A stretch of DNA of 64,000 nt from contig JAFKGD010000004.1 of assembly GCA_017307855.1 (NCBI GenBank), positions 62,001-126,000 on the forward strand, read 5' to 3'. Under the pieces are notes generated by a model, which saw only the letters and a program-made list of their open reading frames with translations, had not been told where the DNA came from and searched no databases. Both the position numbers and the translations under genes were made by a program. The stretch is from Burkholderiales bacterium (GTDB taxonomy: Bacteria > Pseudomonadota > Gammaproteobacteria > Burkholderiales > Burkholderiaceae_C). This document shows, piece after piece, positions 8,149-16,805 of the stretch. Position 1 is the stretch's first letter; every line of letters starts with the position of its first letter.

Positions 8149-9195
8149 TCAGTAGCGCAGCGGCCAGTGCACCCAGGTGTGGCGCAGGTCGTGCCACATG
8201 CCGCGCAGGCCGCGCGGGTCGAAGCGCAGGAAGCCGATCACGGCCAGGCCGTAGAGGATGGTCTTCACCTCGTGCGCGCGGGTGGTCATGCTGTCGGCCA
8301 GCTGGCCGCCGATGGCTGCCATGAGCGAGGCGAACACCTCGGGCATGGTGAGGATGAAGATGGTGCCGAACACGGCGCCCAGCACCGAGCCGATGCCGCC
8401 CACGATGATGATGGCCAGCGCCTCGATGCTCAGCAGGAACGGGTAGCCCTCCACCGACACGATGTTCATGTACATGCCCATCAGCGCACCCGCCACGCCG
8501 GTGAGGGCCGCGCTGATCAGGAAGGCCAGCAGCTTGTAGCGCACCAGGCTCACGCCCATGGTGCGGGCGGCGATGTCGTTGTCGCGGATCGCCACCAGCG
8601 CCCGGCCCACGTAGGAGCGGCGCAGGTTGAGCACCAGCAGCACCGCCAGCACGGCCATCGCCAGGCAGAACCAGTAGAAGGCGCGGTCGCTCGACAGGTC
8701 CAGGCCCAGCATCACCGGCCGCTCGACCATGATGCCGCTGCCCGCGCCGGTGAACTTGCCGCCCGCCAGGATGGTGGCGCTGACGATGTAGCTGAACGCC
8801 AGCGTGGTGATGGCCAGGTACAGGCCGTGCAGGCGCAGCGACGGCAGGCCCACGATGAGGCCGAACACCGCCGGCGCCACGGCCGAGAGCACCAGCGCCA
8901 GCTCGGGCGGCAGGCCCAGCCGCGTCGTGCCGATGGCGTAGGCGTAGCCGCCCAGCATCAGGAAGCCGACGTGGCCCAGCGAGATCAAGCCGGTGAAGCC
9001 GGTGAGCACCATCAGCCCGAGCGCGCCCACCAGCGTGAACAGGATCATCGTGAGGTGCGAGAGCATGAAGTTGCCCACCACCGCGGGCGCCGCCACCAGC
9101 GCCAGCAGCAGCAGCACCGTCCATGCCTTGACCGCGGGCGAATCCGTCAGGACGACGAAGTCGCGGTAGCGTTGCTTGAAGAAACCGCTGCGCAT
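8149..9195 (-). CDS. livM: Liv-type ABC transporter permease LivM, cassette 1
   Basis: A 348-residue membrane permease with GFTGLISLGHVGFLMLGGYA and the ATPase-contact loop RALVAIRDNDIAARTMG. The ATG at 9195 lies 1 nt past the livH stop (9197-9199), so the two are coupled; an in-frame ATG at 9222 would overlap livH unnecessarily. Its C-terminus is short and basic. It is only moderately similar by eye to the cassette-2 LivM, so the two cassettes look like separate transporters rather than a recent duplication. Confidence 0.92.
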   Translation of the reverse strand: MRSGFFKQRYRDFVVLTDSPAVKAWTVLLLLALVAAPAVVGNFMLSHLTMILFTLVGALGLMVLTGFTGLISLGHVGFLMLGGYAYAIGTTRLGLPPELALVLSAVAPAVFGLIVGLPSLRLHGLYLAITTLAFSYIVSATILAGGKFTGAGSGIMVERPVMLGLDLSSDRAFYWFCLAMAVLAVLLVLNLRRSYVGRALVAIRDNDIAARTMGVSLVRYKLLAFLISAALTGVAGALMGMYMNIVSVEGYPFLLSIEALAIIIVGGIGSVLGAVFGTIFILTMPEVFASLMAAIGGQLADSMTTRAHEVKTILYGLAVIGFLRFDPRGLRGMWHDLRHTWVHWPLRY

Positions 9196-9196
9196 C

Positions 9197-10069
9197 TCAG
9201 ACCCTCTCGATCCGCTTTTCACCGAACAGGCCGAACGGCCGCACCATCAGCACCACCAGGATCAGCACGAAGCCGGCAATCTCCTTGAGCGTGCTGGGCA
9301 GGTAGCCGCCCACCAGGTTTTCCAGCACGCCGATGGCCAGGCCGCTCACGCCCGAGCCCAGCACCGCGTCGAAGCCGCCCAGCACCGTGGCGGGGAAGGC
9401 CTTGAGGCCGAGCTCGAAGATGGTGGGCGCCAGCCCGTAGATCACCGCGAAGAAGGCACCGGCCAGCCCGGCCAGCGCCGACGCTGCTGCCCACGCGACG
9501 GCCTGCACGCGCGCCGTCGACACGCCCATGAGCCGCGCCGTCTTCTCGTCGGCCGCCACGGCCCGCATGGCCACGCCGAAGCGGCTCTTGCGCAGGAAGA
9601 ACCAGAACCCCGCGATGGCCAGCAGCAGCACGCCGATCACCGCGATCTGGCTGGCCCGCATGCCGATGCCGCCCACGTCCACCAGCGTGTCGGCGCCCTG
9701 CACCGCGAACTTGTGCGGCGCGGCGCCCCAGACCATGGTGACCACCGAGCGCAGCACGACGGCCAGACCCACGGTGACCAGCACCACCGACAGCACGGGC
9801 TCGCCGAGCATCGGCCGCATCACCAGCCGCTCGCACAGCAGGCCCAGCACGGCGCCCACCGCCACGGCCACCAGCACGGTGCCGATGGCATTGGTGCCCA
9901 GCGTGGTGGCCACCGACCACGAGGTGTAGGCCGTGAGCATGCCCATCTCGCCCTGGGCGAAGTTGACGATGCCGGTGGACTTGTAGATGACCGCGAAGCC
10001 CATGGCCACGAGGCCGTAGATGGCGCCGATGGCCAGGCCCGAGACGACCAGTTCGATGAAGTAGTTCAT
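9197..10069 (-). CDS. livH: Liv-type ABC transporter permease LivH, cassette 1
   Basis: A 290-residue permease with the LivH hallmark GFAVIYKSTGIVNFAQGEMG near residues 24-43. The ATG at 10069 overlaps the stop of the upstream acyl-CoA ligase by 4 nt (ATGA), so transporter and ligase are translationally coupled. It would form the channel with LivM (8149-9195). Confidence 0.93.
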   Translation of the reverse strand: MNYFIELVVSGLAIGAIYGLVAMGFAVIYKSTGIVNFAQGEMGMLTAYTSWSVATTLGTNAIGTVLVAVAVGAVLGLLCERLVMRPMLGEPVLSVVLVTVGLAVVLRSVVTMVWGAAPHKFAVQGADTLVDVGGIGMRASQIAVIGVLLLAIAGFWFFLRKSRFGVAMRAVAADEKTARLMGVSTARVQAVAWAAASALAGLAGAFFAVIYGLAPTIFELGLKAFPATVLGGFDAVLGSGVSGLAIGVLENLVGGYLPSTLKEIAGFVLILVVLMVRPFGLFGEKRIERV

Positions 10070-11937
10070 GCCGCGCTGCCGTAGATTTGTTCGAGCTCGC
10101 GCGCGAACTTCTTGTTGATGAGGCCGCGGCGCACCTTCTGCGTGGCCGTCAGCTCGCCGTCGTCGTGGTCGAGCTCCTTCTCCAGGATCACGAAGCGCCG
10201 CACGTTCTCCACGCGGGCGAAGCGGCCGTTGACCTCGTCCACCACGCCCTGCACCAGGTCGATCACCTCGGGCAGCAGCGACAGCGACTTGTAGGTGGTG
10301 TATTGCAGGTTGCGTTCGGCGGCCCAGCGGCCGACGGTGTCGAAGTCGATCTGGATCAGGCCGCCCAGGAACTTGCGGCCCTCGCCCACGACGATGGCCT
10401 CGCGCACGTAGGGGCTGTCTTTCAGCGCGTTCTCGATCTCCGAAGGCGCGATGTTCTTGCCGCCGCTGGTGATGATGATGGCCTTCTTGCGGTCGACCAC
10501 CGTGATCTCGCGCAGCCCGGCGCGCTCGTGCACTTCGACGATGTCGCCGCTGGCGAGCCAGCCGCCGTCGAGCAGCACGTCGGCGCTGCCCTTGTCGTCG
10601 AACAGATAGCCGCGGAAGACACCCGGCGAGCGCACCAGCACCTCGTGATCGTCGCCCAGCTTCCACTCGGTGCCGGGCAGCTCGGGCCCGCAGCTGCCGG
10701 CCACGTGCGGCCGGCCCGCGCGCTGCACGAAGGCCAGGCCGCCGGCCTCGGTGAGCCCGTAGCCCTGCCCCACCGGCAGGCCGATGATGTCGAAGAACCG
10801 CAGCGTCTCGGGCGAGACCGACGCACCGCCGCACATGCGCGTGTGGGTGCGGTCGAGCCCCATGTGGCGCTGCATGTTGCGAAACAGCAGCCAGTACCAG
10901 GCGAAGAACTCGGCGCGGTCGGCCGCGCTGCCCGCATCGCCGCGCGCGGCACGCCGGTCGGACAAGGCCCGGCCGCGCCGCATGCCGGCCCGATACAGCG
11001 CGCGCTGCAGGCGCCCGCTGTCCTTCATGCGGAACTCGAAATGCTGCTGCAGCTTTTCCCAGATGCGTGGCACGCCCAGGAAGAAGGTGGGCGCGATCTC
11101 GCGGATGTTGCTGGCCACGGTGTCGATGGATTCCGCGAAGTTCACCGTGCCGCCGGTGATGAGGTGCAGCACGGTCGAATAGCTGCGCTCGGCCACGTGA
11201 CACAGCGGCAGGTAGCAGACCGACTCGAACGGCTTGTCCAGCATGTCGCGCGCATGCGCATAGGCGTAGGCGCCATAGACCATGTTGCGGTGGGAGAGCA
11301 TCGCGCCCTTGGGCGGACCGGTGGTGCCCGAGGTGTAGACCAGGATGGCCACGTCGTCCGGGGTCAGGTCCTCGATCTGGGCGTCCAGGCGCACCGCGGC
11401 CTGCGGGTCGCGCGCCGCCAGCTCGCGCCCCAACTCCAGCAGGTGCTCGAAGCTGTGCGGGCGCCCCGGCTCGTAGCGGCGCAGGCCCTTCATGTCCACG
11501 CAGAAGATCTGCTCCAGATGCGGCAGGCCCTCTCCGTTGGCCATGGCATCGAGCACCTTGTCGGTCTGCTCCTGGTCGCCCGTGATCGCCACGCGCGCCT
11601 GGCAGTGGCGGGCGATGTACTGCAGCTCGGGCCACGGGTTGGTGGGATAGATGCCGACCACCTGCACGCCCAGCATCTGCGCGCCCATGTCGGCATAGAA
11701 CCAGGCCGGCACGTCCTCGCTGGCGATGATGATGCGGTCGCCGCGCGCCAGACCCAGGCTCATGAGGCCGAGCGCCGCCAGGCGCGAGCGCTCGTAGTAC
11801 TGGCCCCAGGTCGCGCCCTTCCAGACGCCGTGCTCCTTCTCGCGCAGGGCCACGCGGTCCGGGTGGGCGGCCGCGCGCTCGCGCAGCATGTGCGGCATCA
11901 CGGCCTCGCCGCGCAACAGCCGTTCGCTGTCAAACAT
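10066..11937 (-). CDS. AMP-forming acyl-CoA ligase (long-chain-type), cassette 1
   Basis: A 623-residue ANL enzyme with YTSGTTGPPKGAM at 201-213 and the C-terminal GGKNIAPSEIENALK segment. It is sandwiched between livG and livH with overlaps at both ends (8 nt with livG, 4 nt with livH), so it is made with the transporter and probably activates the imported acid. It differs clearly from the cassette-2 ligase (992-2845), suggesting that the two act on different acids or have arisen separately. The upstream promoter carries the TetR-type operator shared with the Rieske oxygenase operon, which makes this ligase the best candidate for the first step of that pathway. Confidence 0.93.
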   Translation of the reverse strand: MFDSERLLRGEAVMPHMLRERAAAHPDRVALREKEHGVWKGATWGQYYERSRLAALGLMSLGLARGDRIIIASEDVPAWFYADMGAQMLGVQVVGIYPTNPWPELQYIARHCQARVAITGDQEQTDKVLDAMANGEGLPHLEQIFCVDMKGLRRYEPGRPHSFEHLLELGRELAARDPQAAVRLDAQIEDLTPDDVAILVYTSGTTGPPKGAMLSHRNMVYGAYAYAHARDMLDKPFESVCYLPLCHVAERSYSTVLHLITGGTVNFAESIDTVASNIREIAPTFFLGVPRIWEKLQQHFEFRMKDSGRLQRALYRAGMRRGRALSDRRAARGDAGSAADRAEFFAWYWLLFRNMQRHMGLDRTHTRMCGGASVSPETLRFFDIIGLPVGQGYGLTEAGGLAFVQRAGRPHVAGSCGPELPGTEWKLGDDHEVLVRSPGVFRGYLFDDKGSADVLLDGGWLASGDIVEVHERAGLREITVVDRKKAIIITSGGKNIAPSEIENALKDSPYVREAIVVGEGRKFLGGLIQIDFDTVGRWAAERNLQYTTYKSLSLLPEVIDLVQGVVDEVNGRFARVENVRRFVILEKELDHDDGELTATQKVRRGLINKKFARELEQIYGSAA

Positions 11938-12718
11938 GGGCAGCCTCCTCTCCGAGATAGGCGGCCAGCACGCGGGGGTTGGCAGCGATCTCCTCGGGCG
12001 TGCCTTCGGCGATCAGGCAGCCGAAGTCGAGGACGTAGATCCGGTCGGACAGATCCATCACCACCTGCATGTCGTGTTCGATCATCAGCACCGACACGCC
12101 GAACTCGTCGCGGATGTCCAGCGTGAAGCGCGCGATGTCTTCCTTTTCCTCGCGGTTCATGCCGGCGACGATTTCGTCGAGCAGCAGCAGGCTGGGCTCG
12201 CAGGCCAGGGCCCGGCCCAGTTCCACGCGCTTCTGCTGGCCGTAGGCGAGCTCGGCCACGGGCTTGTCGCGCAGTTCCTCGATCTCCAGGAACTCGATGA
12301 TCTGCTCGACCTTCTCGCGCGCGGCGATCTCCTCGCGGCGCGGACGGCCCCAGAACAGCAGCGACTCCAGCACGCTGTAGCGGAAGTGGATGTGGCGGCC
12401 GATCAGCAGGTTCTCGATCACCGAGCCATGGCGGAACAGCGCGAGGTTCTGGAACGTGCGCCCGATGCCCAGGCCCGCGTAGTCGGACGAGCGCAGCGGC
12501 GCGGTGTCCCGTCCCTTGAAGAGGATCTGGCCCGACGAGGGCGGCAGCACGCCGCTCACCAGGTTGAAGGTGGTGGTCTTGCCTGCGCCGTTGGGGCCGA
12601 TGAGGCTCACGATCTGGCCCGGCATCACCTTCAGGCTCACATCGCTCACGGCCTTGACGCCGCCGAAGTTCTTCGAGATGCCGCGCACTTCGAGGATGGG
12701 GGTCGTGCCGGTGTTCAT
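11930..12718 (-). CDS. livG: Liv-type ABC transporter ATPase LivG, cassette 1
   Basis: A 262-residue ATPase: Walker A GPNGAGKTT near 41-49, LivG-type TFQNLALF near 88-95, signature region AYGQQKRVE near 158-166 and Walker B LLLLDE near 178-182. I start it at the ATG at 12718, which overlaps the livF stop by 4 nt; an in-frame GTG nine bases upstream is less likely. It overlaps the following ligase by 8 nt. Confidence 0.93.
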   Translation of the reverse strand: MNTGTTPILEVRGISKNFGGVKAVSDVSLKVMPGQIVSLIGPNGAGKTTTFNLVSGVLPPSSGQILFKGRDTAPLRSSDYAGLGIGRTFQNLALFRHGSVIENLLIGRHIHFRYSVLESLLFWGRPRREEIAAREKVEQIIEFLEIEELRDKPVAELAYGQQKRVELGRALACEPSLLLLDEIVAGMNREEKEDIARFTLDIRDEFGVSVLMIEHDMQVVMDLSDRIYVLDFGCLIAEGTPEEIAANPRVLAAYLGEEAAHV

Positions 12719-13560
12719 GACAGCCACCTCTTGCGGCGCTTGTAGTGCTTGACGTCTTTCATGCTGGTGCGCTGGGCGCTGGCGGCGCCCTGGCCGAGGT
12801 AGAACTCGCGCACGTCAGCGTTGCGGCGCAGCGCCTCCGACGTGCCGTCGAGCACCACGCGGCCGTTTTCCATGATGTAGGCGTAGTCGGCGATGGCCAG
12901 CGCCCGCGTGGCGTTCTGCTCCACCAGCAGGATGGTCAGGCCCGTGCTCGCGCGCAGCTTCTCGATGGCCGCGAAGATCTCGGCCACGATCAGCGGCGCC
13001 AGGCCGAGCGAGGGCTCGTCCAGTGCCAGCAGGCGCGGGCGGCTCATGAGCGAGCGGCCCACGGCCACCATCTGCTGCTCTCCACCCGAGAGGTAGCCGG
13101 CGATCTGGGTCCGGCGGTCGGCCAGGCGGGGAAACAGGCCGTACACGTAGTCGCGCGTCTCGGCCAGGGCGTGGCGGTCCTGCAGATGCGCGCCGACGAT
13201 GAGGTTCTCTTCTACGGTGAGCGTGCCGAACAGGCGGCGCCCTTCGGGCACCTGCACCAGGCCGCGCCCGACGATGGCCGGCGCCGAGGCCTGGCCGATC
13301 GGATTGCCGAGCCACAGGATCTGCCCCTTCTCGATCTCGCCGTCCTCGGCATCCAGCACGCCCGAGATCGCCTTGAGCACCGTGGACTTGCCCGCGCCGT
13401 TGGAGCCGAGCAGCGCGACGATCTTGCCGGCCGGCACTTCCAGCGAGACGTCGCGCACGGCCTCGATGGCGCCGCCGTAGACCACCTGCAGGTTCTGCAC
13501 GGCCAGCATCGGCCCGGATGGTGTCCCGGCCGGTGTCGGAGAGAGGGTTGCTTGGCTCAT
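12715..13560 (-). CDS. livF: Liv-type ABC transporter ATPase LivF, cassette 1
   Basis: A 281-residue ATPase: Walker A GSNGAGKST at 52-60, signature LSGGEQQ at 158-164 and Walker B LALDEP near 178-183. The C-terminus ends in a basic stretch (KHYKRRKRWLS). It is the first gene of the upstream liv/ligase operon. The ATG at 13560 has AAGGAA 5 nt upstream. The promoter about 95 nt upstream contains a palindromic operator in its spacer. Confidence 0.93.
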   Translation of the reverse strand: MSQATLSPTPAGTPSGPMLAVQNLQVVYGGAIEAVRDVSLEVPAGKIVALLGSNGAGKSTVLKAISGVLDAEDGEIEKGQILWLGNPIGQASAPAIVGRGLVQVPEGRRLFGTLTVEENLIVGAHLQDRHALAETRDYVYGLFPRLADRRTQIAGYLSGGEQQMVAVGRSLMSRPRLLALDEPSLGLAPLIVAEIFAAIEKLRASTGLTILLVEQNATRALAIADYAYIMENGRVVLDGTSEALRRNADVREFYLGQGAASAQRTSMKDVKHYKRRKRWLS

Positions 13561-13652
13561 CGTTCCTTCTTCGTTGCGACGACGCGGCTCGATCCGCCGG
13601 ATCGGTCGGCAGCCACAGACAAAGCCTGGACACCATCGCCAGGCCTTCCGTT

Positions 13653-13680
13653 TTTATAGTCCGACTCGTCGGACTGTGAA
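13653..13680 (-). promoter_or_regulatory. livF-operon promoter with TetR-type operator (site 1)
   Basis: Minus strand: -35 TTCACA (13680-13675), a 16-nt spacer and -10 TATAAA (13658-13653). The palindrome AGTCCGAC-TC-GTCGGACT (13658-13675, perfect 8-bp arms) fills the spacer, so a bound repressor would block RNA polymerase directly. The same palindrome recurs at 31764-31781 and, with two symmetric changes, at 15360-15377. Promoter and operator were identified by eye. Confidence 0.75.
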
Positions 13681-13782
13681 TGATGCGATTTTGCGGGCTT
13701 GATCCGGATCACGATTCGGTGTTTACCCGCAGGGGGGGCTTCTCGCCCCATAGTGCTTGACCGGGCCGGCCCAGGCGGGCGG

Positions 13783-13895
13783 GCCCGCGCGAAGTTTCGC
13801 GGGCTTCGTGAACTGACTCATCGCAGCTGTCTGAGCGCAGTGAGCGAAGTGGACGTAGCGAGTTCTGCGATGCGCCGGCTTTGCGAGCATCGCAG
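13783..13895. repeat. Hairpin-rich, repeat-like sequence
   Basis: GCCCGCG-CGAAGTTT-CGCGGGC (13783-13804) is followed by three alternating copies of an 8-mer: CATCGCAG (13819-13826), CTGCGATG (13865-13872) and CATCGCAG (13888-13895), which could form alternative hairpins. It resembles intergenic sequence that I recall as dispersed in Comamonadaceae genomes; copy number cannot be tested here. Confidence 0.5.
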
Positions 13896-14040
13896 CGCAG
13901 TCGGCGCAGCCGACCGCCCACTCTGAGCCCGTACCGCCCACCCGGCTGTGCCATGCGCCGGGCGCAAAGTCACCCCACGCCCCCCTGTAACGCACAAGGC
14001 CGAGGCAACCGACCGCGCAGTACCGCACCGGCGCCGCGTA

Positions 14041-15309
14041 TCAACCAACCGCAGCAGCCACCAGATCCTTCAGAGAAGCCGACTCGTCACCGAGCGCAAT
14101 CACATCGACACGTGCCGCCGCCCCGACCAGCCGTTTGGCCAGCATGAAATCCGCCGGCCGGTTGATCGCGTCGGCGGCGATCACGATGCCCTCGCGCAGG
14201 TAGAACGCCGCGAACTTGCGCGAGGCCACGTCGCCGCGCAGCACGCAGGTGTCGTGGCCCTGCGAGAGGCCCACCATCTGCAACTTGAGGTCGTACTGAT
14301 CGGACCAGAACCACGGCGCCGCGCGCGCGGGCAATGCCTTGCCGCACAGCGTGGCCGCAGCCGCGCGCGCCTGTTCCAGCGCATTGGGCACGGATTCGAG
14401 CCGCAGCCTGCGGTCGTAGAGCAGGCTGTGCTGCACCGTGCAGTCGCCGGCCGCGACGATGCAGGGATCGGACGTGACCGCGCCCGCGTCCACCACCACA
14501 CCGCCATCCACGTCCAGCCCGGCCGCGACGGCCAGCTCGACGTTGGGCAGCATCCCGATGCCGGCCACCACCAGGTCGGCATCGACGCGGCGGCCGTCCT
14601 GGCCCACCAGCGCGACGATGGCGGCGTGCGCTGCATCCGGCTGCTGTACGCGCTCGACCCGCGCCACCGAGAAGTCCGTGAGCAGCTCGACCCCCGCCGC
14701 GCGGTGGACCTCTTCGTAGAACGCCGACACCTCGGCACCCGTCACCCGCGACAGCACGCGCGGCTGCGCTTCGAGCACACTGACGCGGGCGCCGAACTTC
14801 GTGGCCGACGCCGCGAGTTCCAGCCCGACATAGCCACCGCCCACCACGACCAGGCGCGTGCCCTCGCGCAGGCCGCTGCGGATGGCGTCGGCATCGGCCA
14901 GCGTGCGCAGGTAATGCAGGTTCGACGGCGCATCGCCCGCCGCCAGCCCCTCGGTCACCAGCGGGCGCGGACGGCCGCCGGTGCATAGCGCCAACCGGGC
15001 ATAGCGTCGCGTGCGGCCATCGGCCAGGCGGACCTCGCGGACCTCGCGGTCGATGCCAACCACGCGGGCCGCAGCGTCCAGCTCGATGCCGGCCGCCGCG
15101 TATGCGGCGGCACCACGCAGTTGCAGCGCCTCGCGCGCCGCCTCTCCATGCAGGTAGGCCTTCGACAAGGGCGGCCGGTGATACGGCAGCTCGGGCTCCT
15201 CGCCCATCAGCACGATGGGACCGGCCCACCCGGCCTGCCGGGCGGCGATCGCCAGTTCGGCGCCGGCATGGCCTGCGCCCACGACCAGCAAAGTCTCATC
15301 CTGAACCAT
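14041..15309 (-). CDS. FAD-dependent ferredoxin reductase (putidaredoxin-reductase type)
   Basis: A 422-residue two-dinucleotide-binding-domain flavoprotein that passes electrons from NAD(P)H to a [2Fe-2S] ferredoxin. FAD-binding VVGAGHAGAELA is at 9-20, PYHRPPLSK near 42-50, NAD-binding GGGYVGLELA at 157-166 and the second FAD motif AAGDCTVQ near residue 280. Length is typical. No ferredoxin gene is adjacent; the likely partner is the adrenodoxin-type ferredoxin at 31863-32189, because both promoters carry the same operator. Together with the Rieske oxygenase this would make a class IIA-like three-component system. It is divergent from the TetR gene. Confidence 0.92.
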   Translation of the reverse strand: MVQDETLLVVGAGHAGAELAIAARQAGWAGPIVLMGEEPELPYHRPPLSKAYLHGEAAREALQLRGAAAYAAAGIELDAAARVVGIDREVREVRLADGRTRRYARLALCTGGRPRPLVTEGLAAGDAPSNLHYLRTLADADAIRSGLREGTRLVVVGGGYVGLELAASATKFGARVSVLEAQPRVLSRVTGAEVSAFYEEVHRAAGVELLTDFSVARVERVQQPDAAHAAIVALVGQDGRRVDADLVVAGIGMLPNVELAVAAGLDVDGGVVVDAGAVTSDPCIVAAGDCTVQHSLLYDRRLRLESVPNALEQARAAAATLCGKALPARAAPWFWSDQYDLKLQMVGLSQGHDTCVLRGDVASRKFAAFYLREGIVIAADAINRPADFMLAKRLVGAAARVDVIALGDESASLKDLVAAAVG

Positions 15310-15354
15310 GGTTGTCCCCTAATCGTGACGCCCACGAATGGCCTATAGTGGCAA

Positions 15355-15382
15355 TTCATAGTCCGTCCAGTCGGTCTAATAT
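15355..15382 (+). promoter_or_regulatory. tetR/reductase divergent promoter with operator (site 2)
   Basis: Plus strand: -35 TTCATA (15355-15360), 16-nt spacer, -10 TAATAT (15377-15382), driving the TetR gene at 15462. The operator AGTCCGTC-CA-GTCGGTCT (15360-15377) fills the spacer, with one change per arm relative to sites 1 and 3. Read on the minus strand, the same block offers TATGAA as a -10 for the reductase, so both directions would be repressed. The layout implies autoregulation. Confidence 0.65.
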
Positions 15383-15461
15383 CGATGCCGGGGCATGATA
15401 GGCCGGCGGATCGGGACTGGCAAGACAGGCCGCGCACGGCCTGCAAGAACGAGGGGATGCC

Positions 15462-16085
15462 ATGACACGGGTACGCGCAGACGATTACGACGACAAGCGC
15501 CAGTCGATCCTGGACAACGCCGCGGCGCTGTTCGCCCGCAAGGGCTTCGAGGCCGCCACCATGGTGGAAGTGGCGCAGGCCTGCGGCGCGTCGAAGTCGC
15601 ACCTTTATCACTACTTCGGACGCAAGGAAGACCTGCTGTTCGAGATCGTCCGTGCCCACATCACGGCGCAGGTTTCCGAGCTCGAAGTCGTGGTGCGCGC
15701 CGACCTGCCCGCCGAGCAGCGCTTCGAGCAATTCGTCGCGGCCTTCGTCGAGCGGGGCGCGCATTCACGCAACGAGCACCTGGTGCTGATGAACGACATC
15801 AAGTTCCTGGCCGAGCGCGAGCGGCGTGAAGTGCGCAAGCTCGAGAAGCGCATCGTCGACCTGATGGTGGGCGTGCTGCACGAGATCAACCCCGAGCTCA
15901 TGCCCGCCACGCAGCCGCGCGGCCCCTACGCCATGCTGCTGTTCGGCATGATCATCTGGACCTTCACCTGGTACGAGAAGAACGGCAGCATCACGCCGCG
16001 CGAACTGGCGGCGCGCATTTCGCAGCTGTTCGTGCACGGCTTCAAGGGTCAGACCTTCGAGCCGGCGTCGGTGCACCGGCGCTGA
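15462..16085 (+). CDS. TetR/AcrR-family transcriptional regulator (PaaR-like)
   Basis: A 207-residue TetR-family protein. The N-terminal helix-turn-helix (MVEVAQACGASKSHLYHYF, about 34-52) follows the opening RADDYDDKRQSILDNAAALF that I associate with PaaR-type regulators of phenylacetyl-CoA-like pathways. The C-terminal ligand domain is all-helical. It stands between the reductase and the large catabolic operon, and an operator with its likely recognition sequence lies in its own promoter. Inferred role: repressor of the liv/ligase, reductase and oxygenase operons, released by an acyl-CoA intermediate. It could also be an activator; the operator position in the spacer favours repression. Confidence 0.9.
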   Translation: MTRVRADDYDDKRQSILDNAAALFARKGFEAATMVEVAQACGASKSHLYHYFGRKEDLLFEIVRAHITAQVSELEVVVRADLPAEQRFEQFVAAFVERGAHSRNEHLVLMNDIKFLAERERREVRKLEKRIVDLMVGVLHEINPELMPATQPRGPYAMLLFGMIIWTFTWYEKNGSITPRELAARISQLFVHGFKGQTFEPASVHRR

Positions 16086-16109
16086 CGCGCGCGCCAGCCG
16101 CGCGAAGCA

Positions 16110-16805
16110 TCAACCGGCCCACACCACACTCTCGTCCAGCGGCGCGCGCGGTGTGCGGAAACCGTTGGCGCGGTGGTCCTCGTCCGACCAGCCGAACGAG
16201 ATGCCGCAGACGATGCGCCGGCCAGCCGCGATGTCCAGATGCTCGCGCAGCGTGGCGGGATGGGCGGCCACCGCGGCCTGCGGTATGGCCGCGATGCCCA
16301 GCGCCTGCGCGGCGAGCAGGAAGTTGGCCACGTAGGCACCGCAATCGATGGCGCCGTAAGTTCCCAGCGCCTCGTCGGAGGTGACGATCGCCAGGTGCGG
16401 TGCGCCGAACAGCCGGAAGTTCTCGGCCGACTGCCGCGCCGACGCCTCGCGGTCGCCAGCCGCGATGCCCACGGCGCCATAGAGCTGCATGGCACAGTCG
16501 CGCCGCCGCTGCCGGTAGACGCCTTGGTACTCGCGGGGCCAGTCCAGCTCGGGGCGGCCGGGCTGGTCGGCCTGCGTCTGCAAGGCGCTTCGCAGGCGCT
16601 CCAGCCGAGCGCCGCTGGCAATGTGCACCTGCCACGGCTGCGCGTTGCACCACGACGCCGTGCGCTGCGCGGCCTCGAGCACGCGCACGATCTGCCCGCG
16701 CGCCACCGGCTCCGGACGGAAGGCCCGGCAGCTGTGGCGATCGCGCAGCAAGGCGGCCAGCGTCTCGTAGGCGGACGGGGCCGGCGGCAGCCCAGCGCTG
16801 CTCAT
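16110..16805 (-). CDS. Nitroreductase-family flavoprotein
   Basis: A 231-residue FMN-dependent nitroreductase-fold protein with the N-terminal FMN-binding segment RHSCRAFRPEPV (about 24-35), the NAQPWQVHI motif (about 61-69) and the GWSDEDHRANGFRTPR C-terminal segment. The ATG at 16805 overlaps the CoA-transferase stop by 4 nt (ATGA), so it is the last gene of the catabolic operon. Family members reduce nitro groups, quinones or enoyl systems using NAD(P)H. In this setting, reduction of a conjugated or aromatic acyl intermediate is possible but unproven. A BluB-type role seems less likely from context. Confidence 0.88.
   Translation of the reverse strand: MSSAGLPPAPSAYETLAALLRDRHSCRAFRPEPVARGQIVRVLEAAQRTASWCNAQPWQVHIASGARLERLRSALQTQADQPGRPELDWPREYQGVYRQRRRDCAMQLYGAVGIAAGDREASARQSAENFRLFGAPHLAIVTSDEALGTYGAIDCGAYVANFLLAAQALGIAAIPQAAVAAHPATLREHLDIAAGRRIVCGISFGWSDEDHRANGFRTPRAPLDESVVWAG

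Larger units (their letters stand above)
13561..14040. other. 480-nt non-coding gap between livF and the ferredoxin reductase
   Basis: The first 120 nt hold the livF leader, promoter and operator. The remainder (about 13735-14040) holds repeat-like, hairpin-rich sequence with no convincing gene: short frames here lack ribosome binding sites and recognisable protein features. It lies beyond the 3' end of the reductase gene (stop at 14041) and upstream of the livF promoter, so it may also hold the reductase terminator, though I see no classical one. Confidence 0.7.

Noticed and set aside
13709-14147. Several short open frames in the livF-reductase gap
   Set aside because: No ribosome sites or domains; the DNA looks like hairpin-rich repeat sequence.
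16086-16109. Terminator between the convergent TetR and nitroreductase genes
   Set aside because: GC-rich sequence only; no stable stem with a T-run was found.
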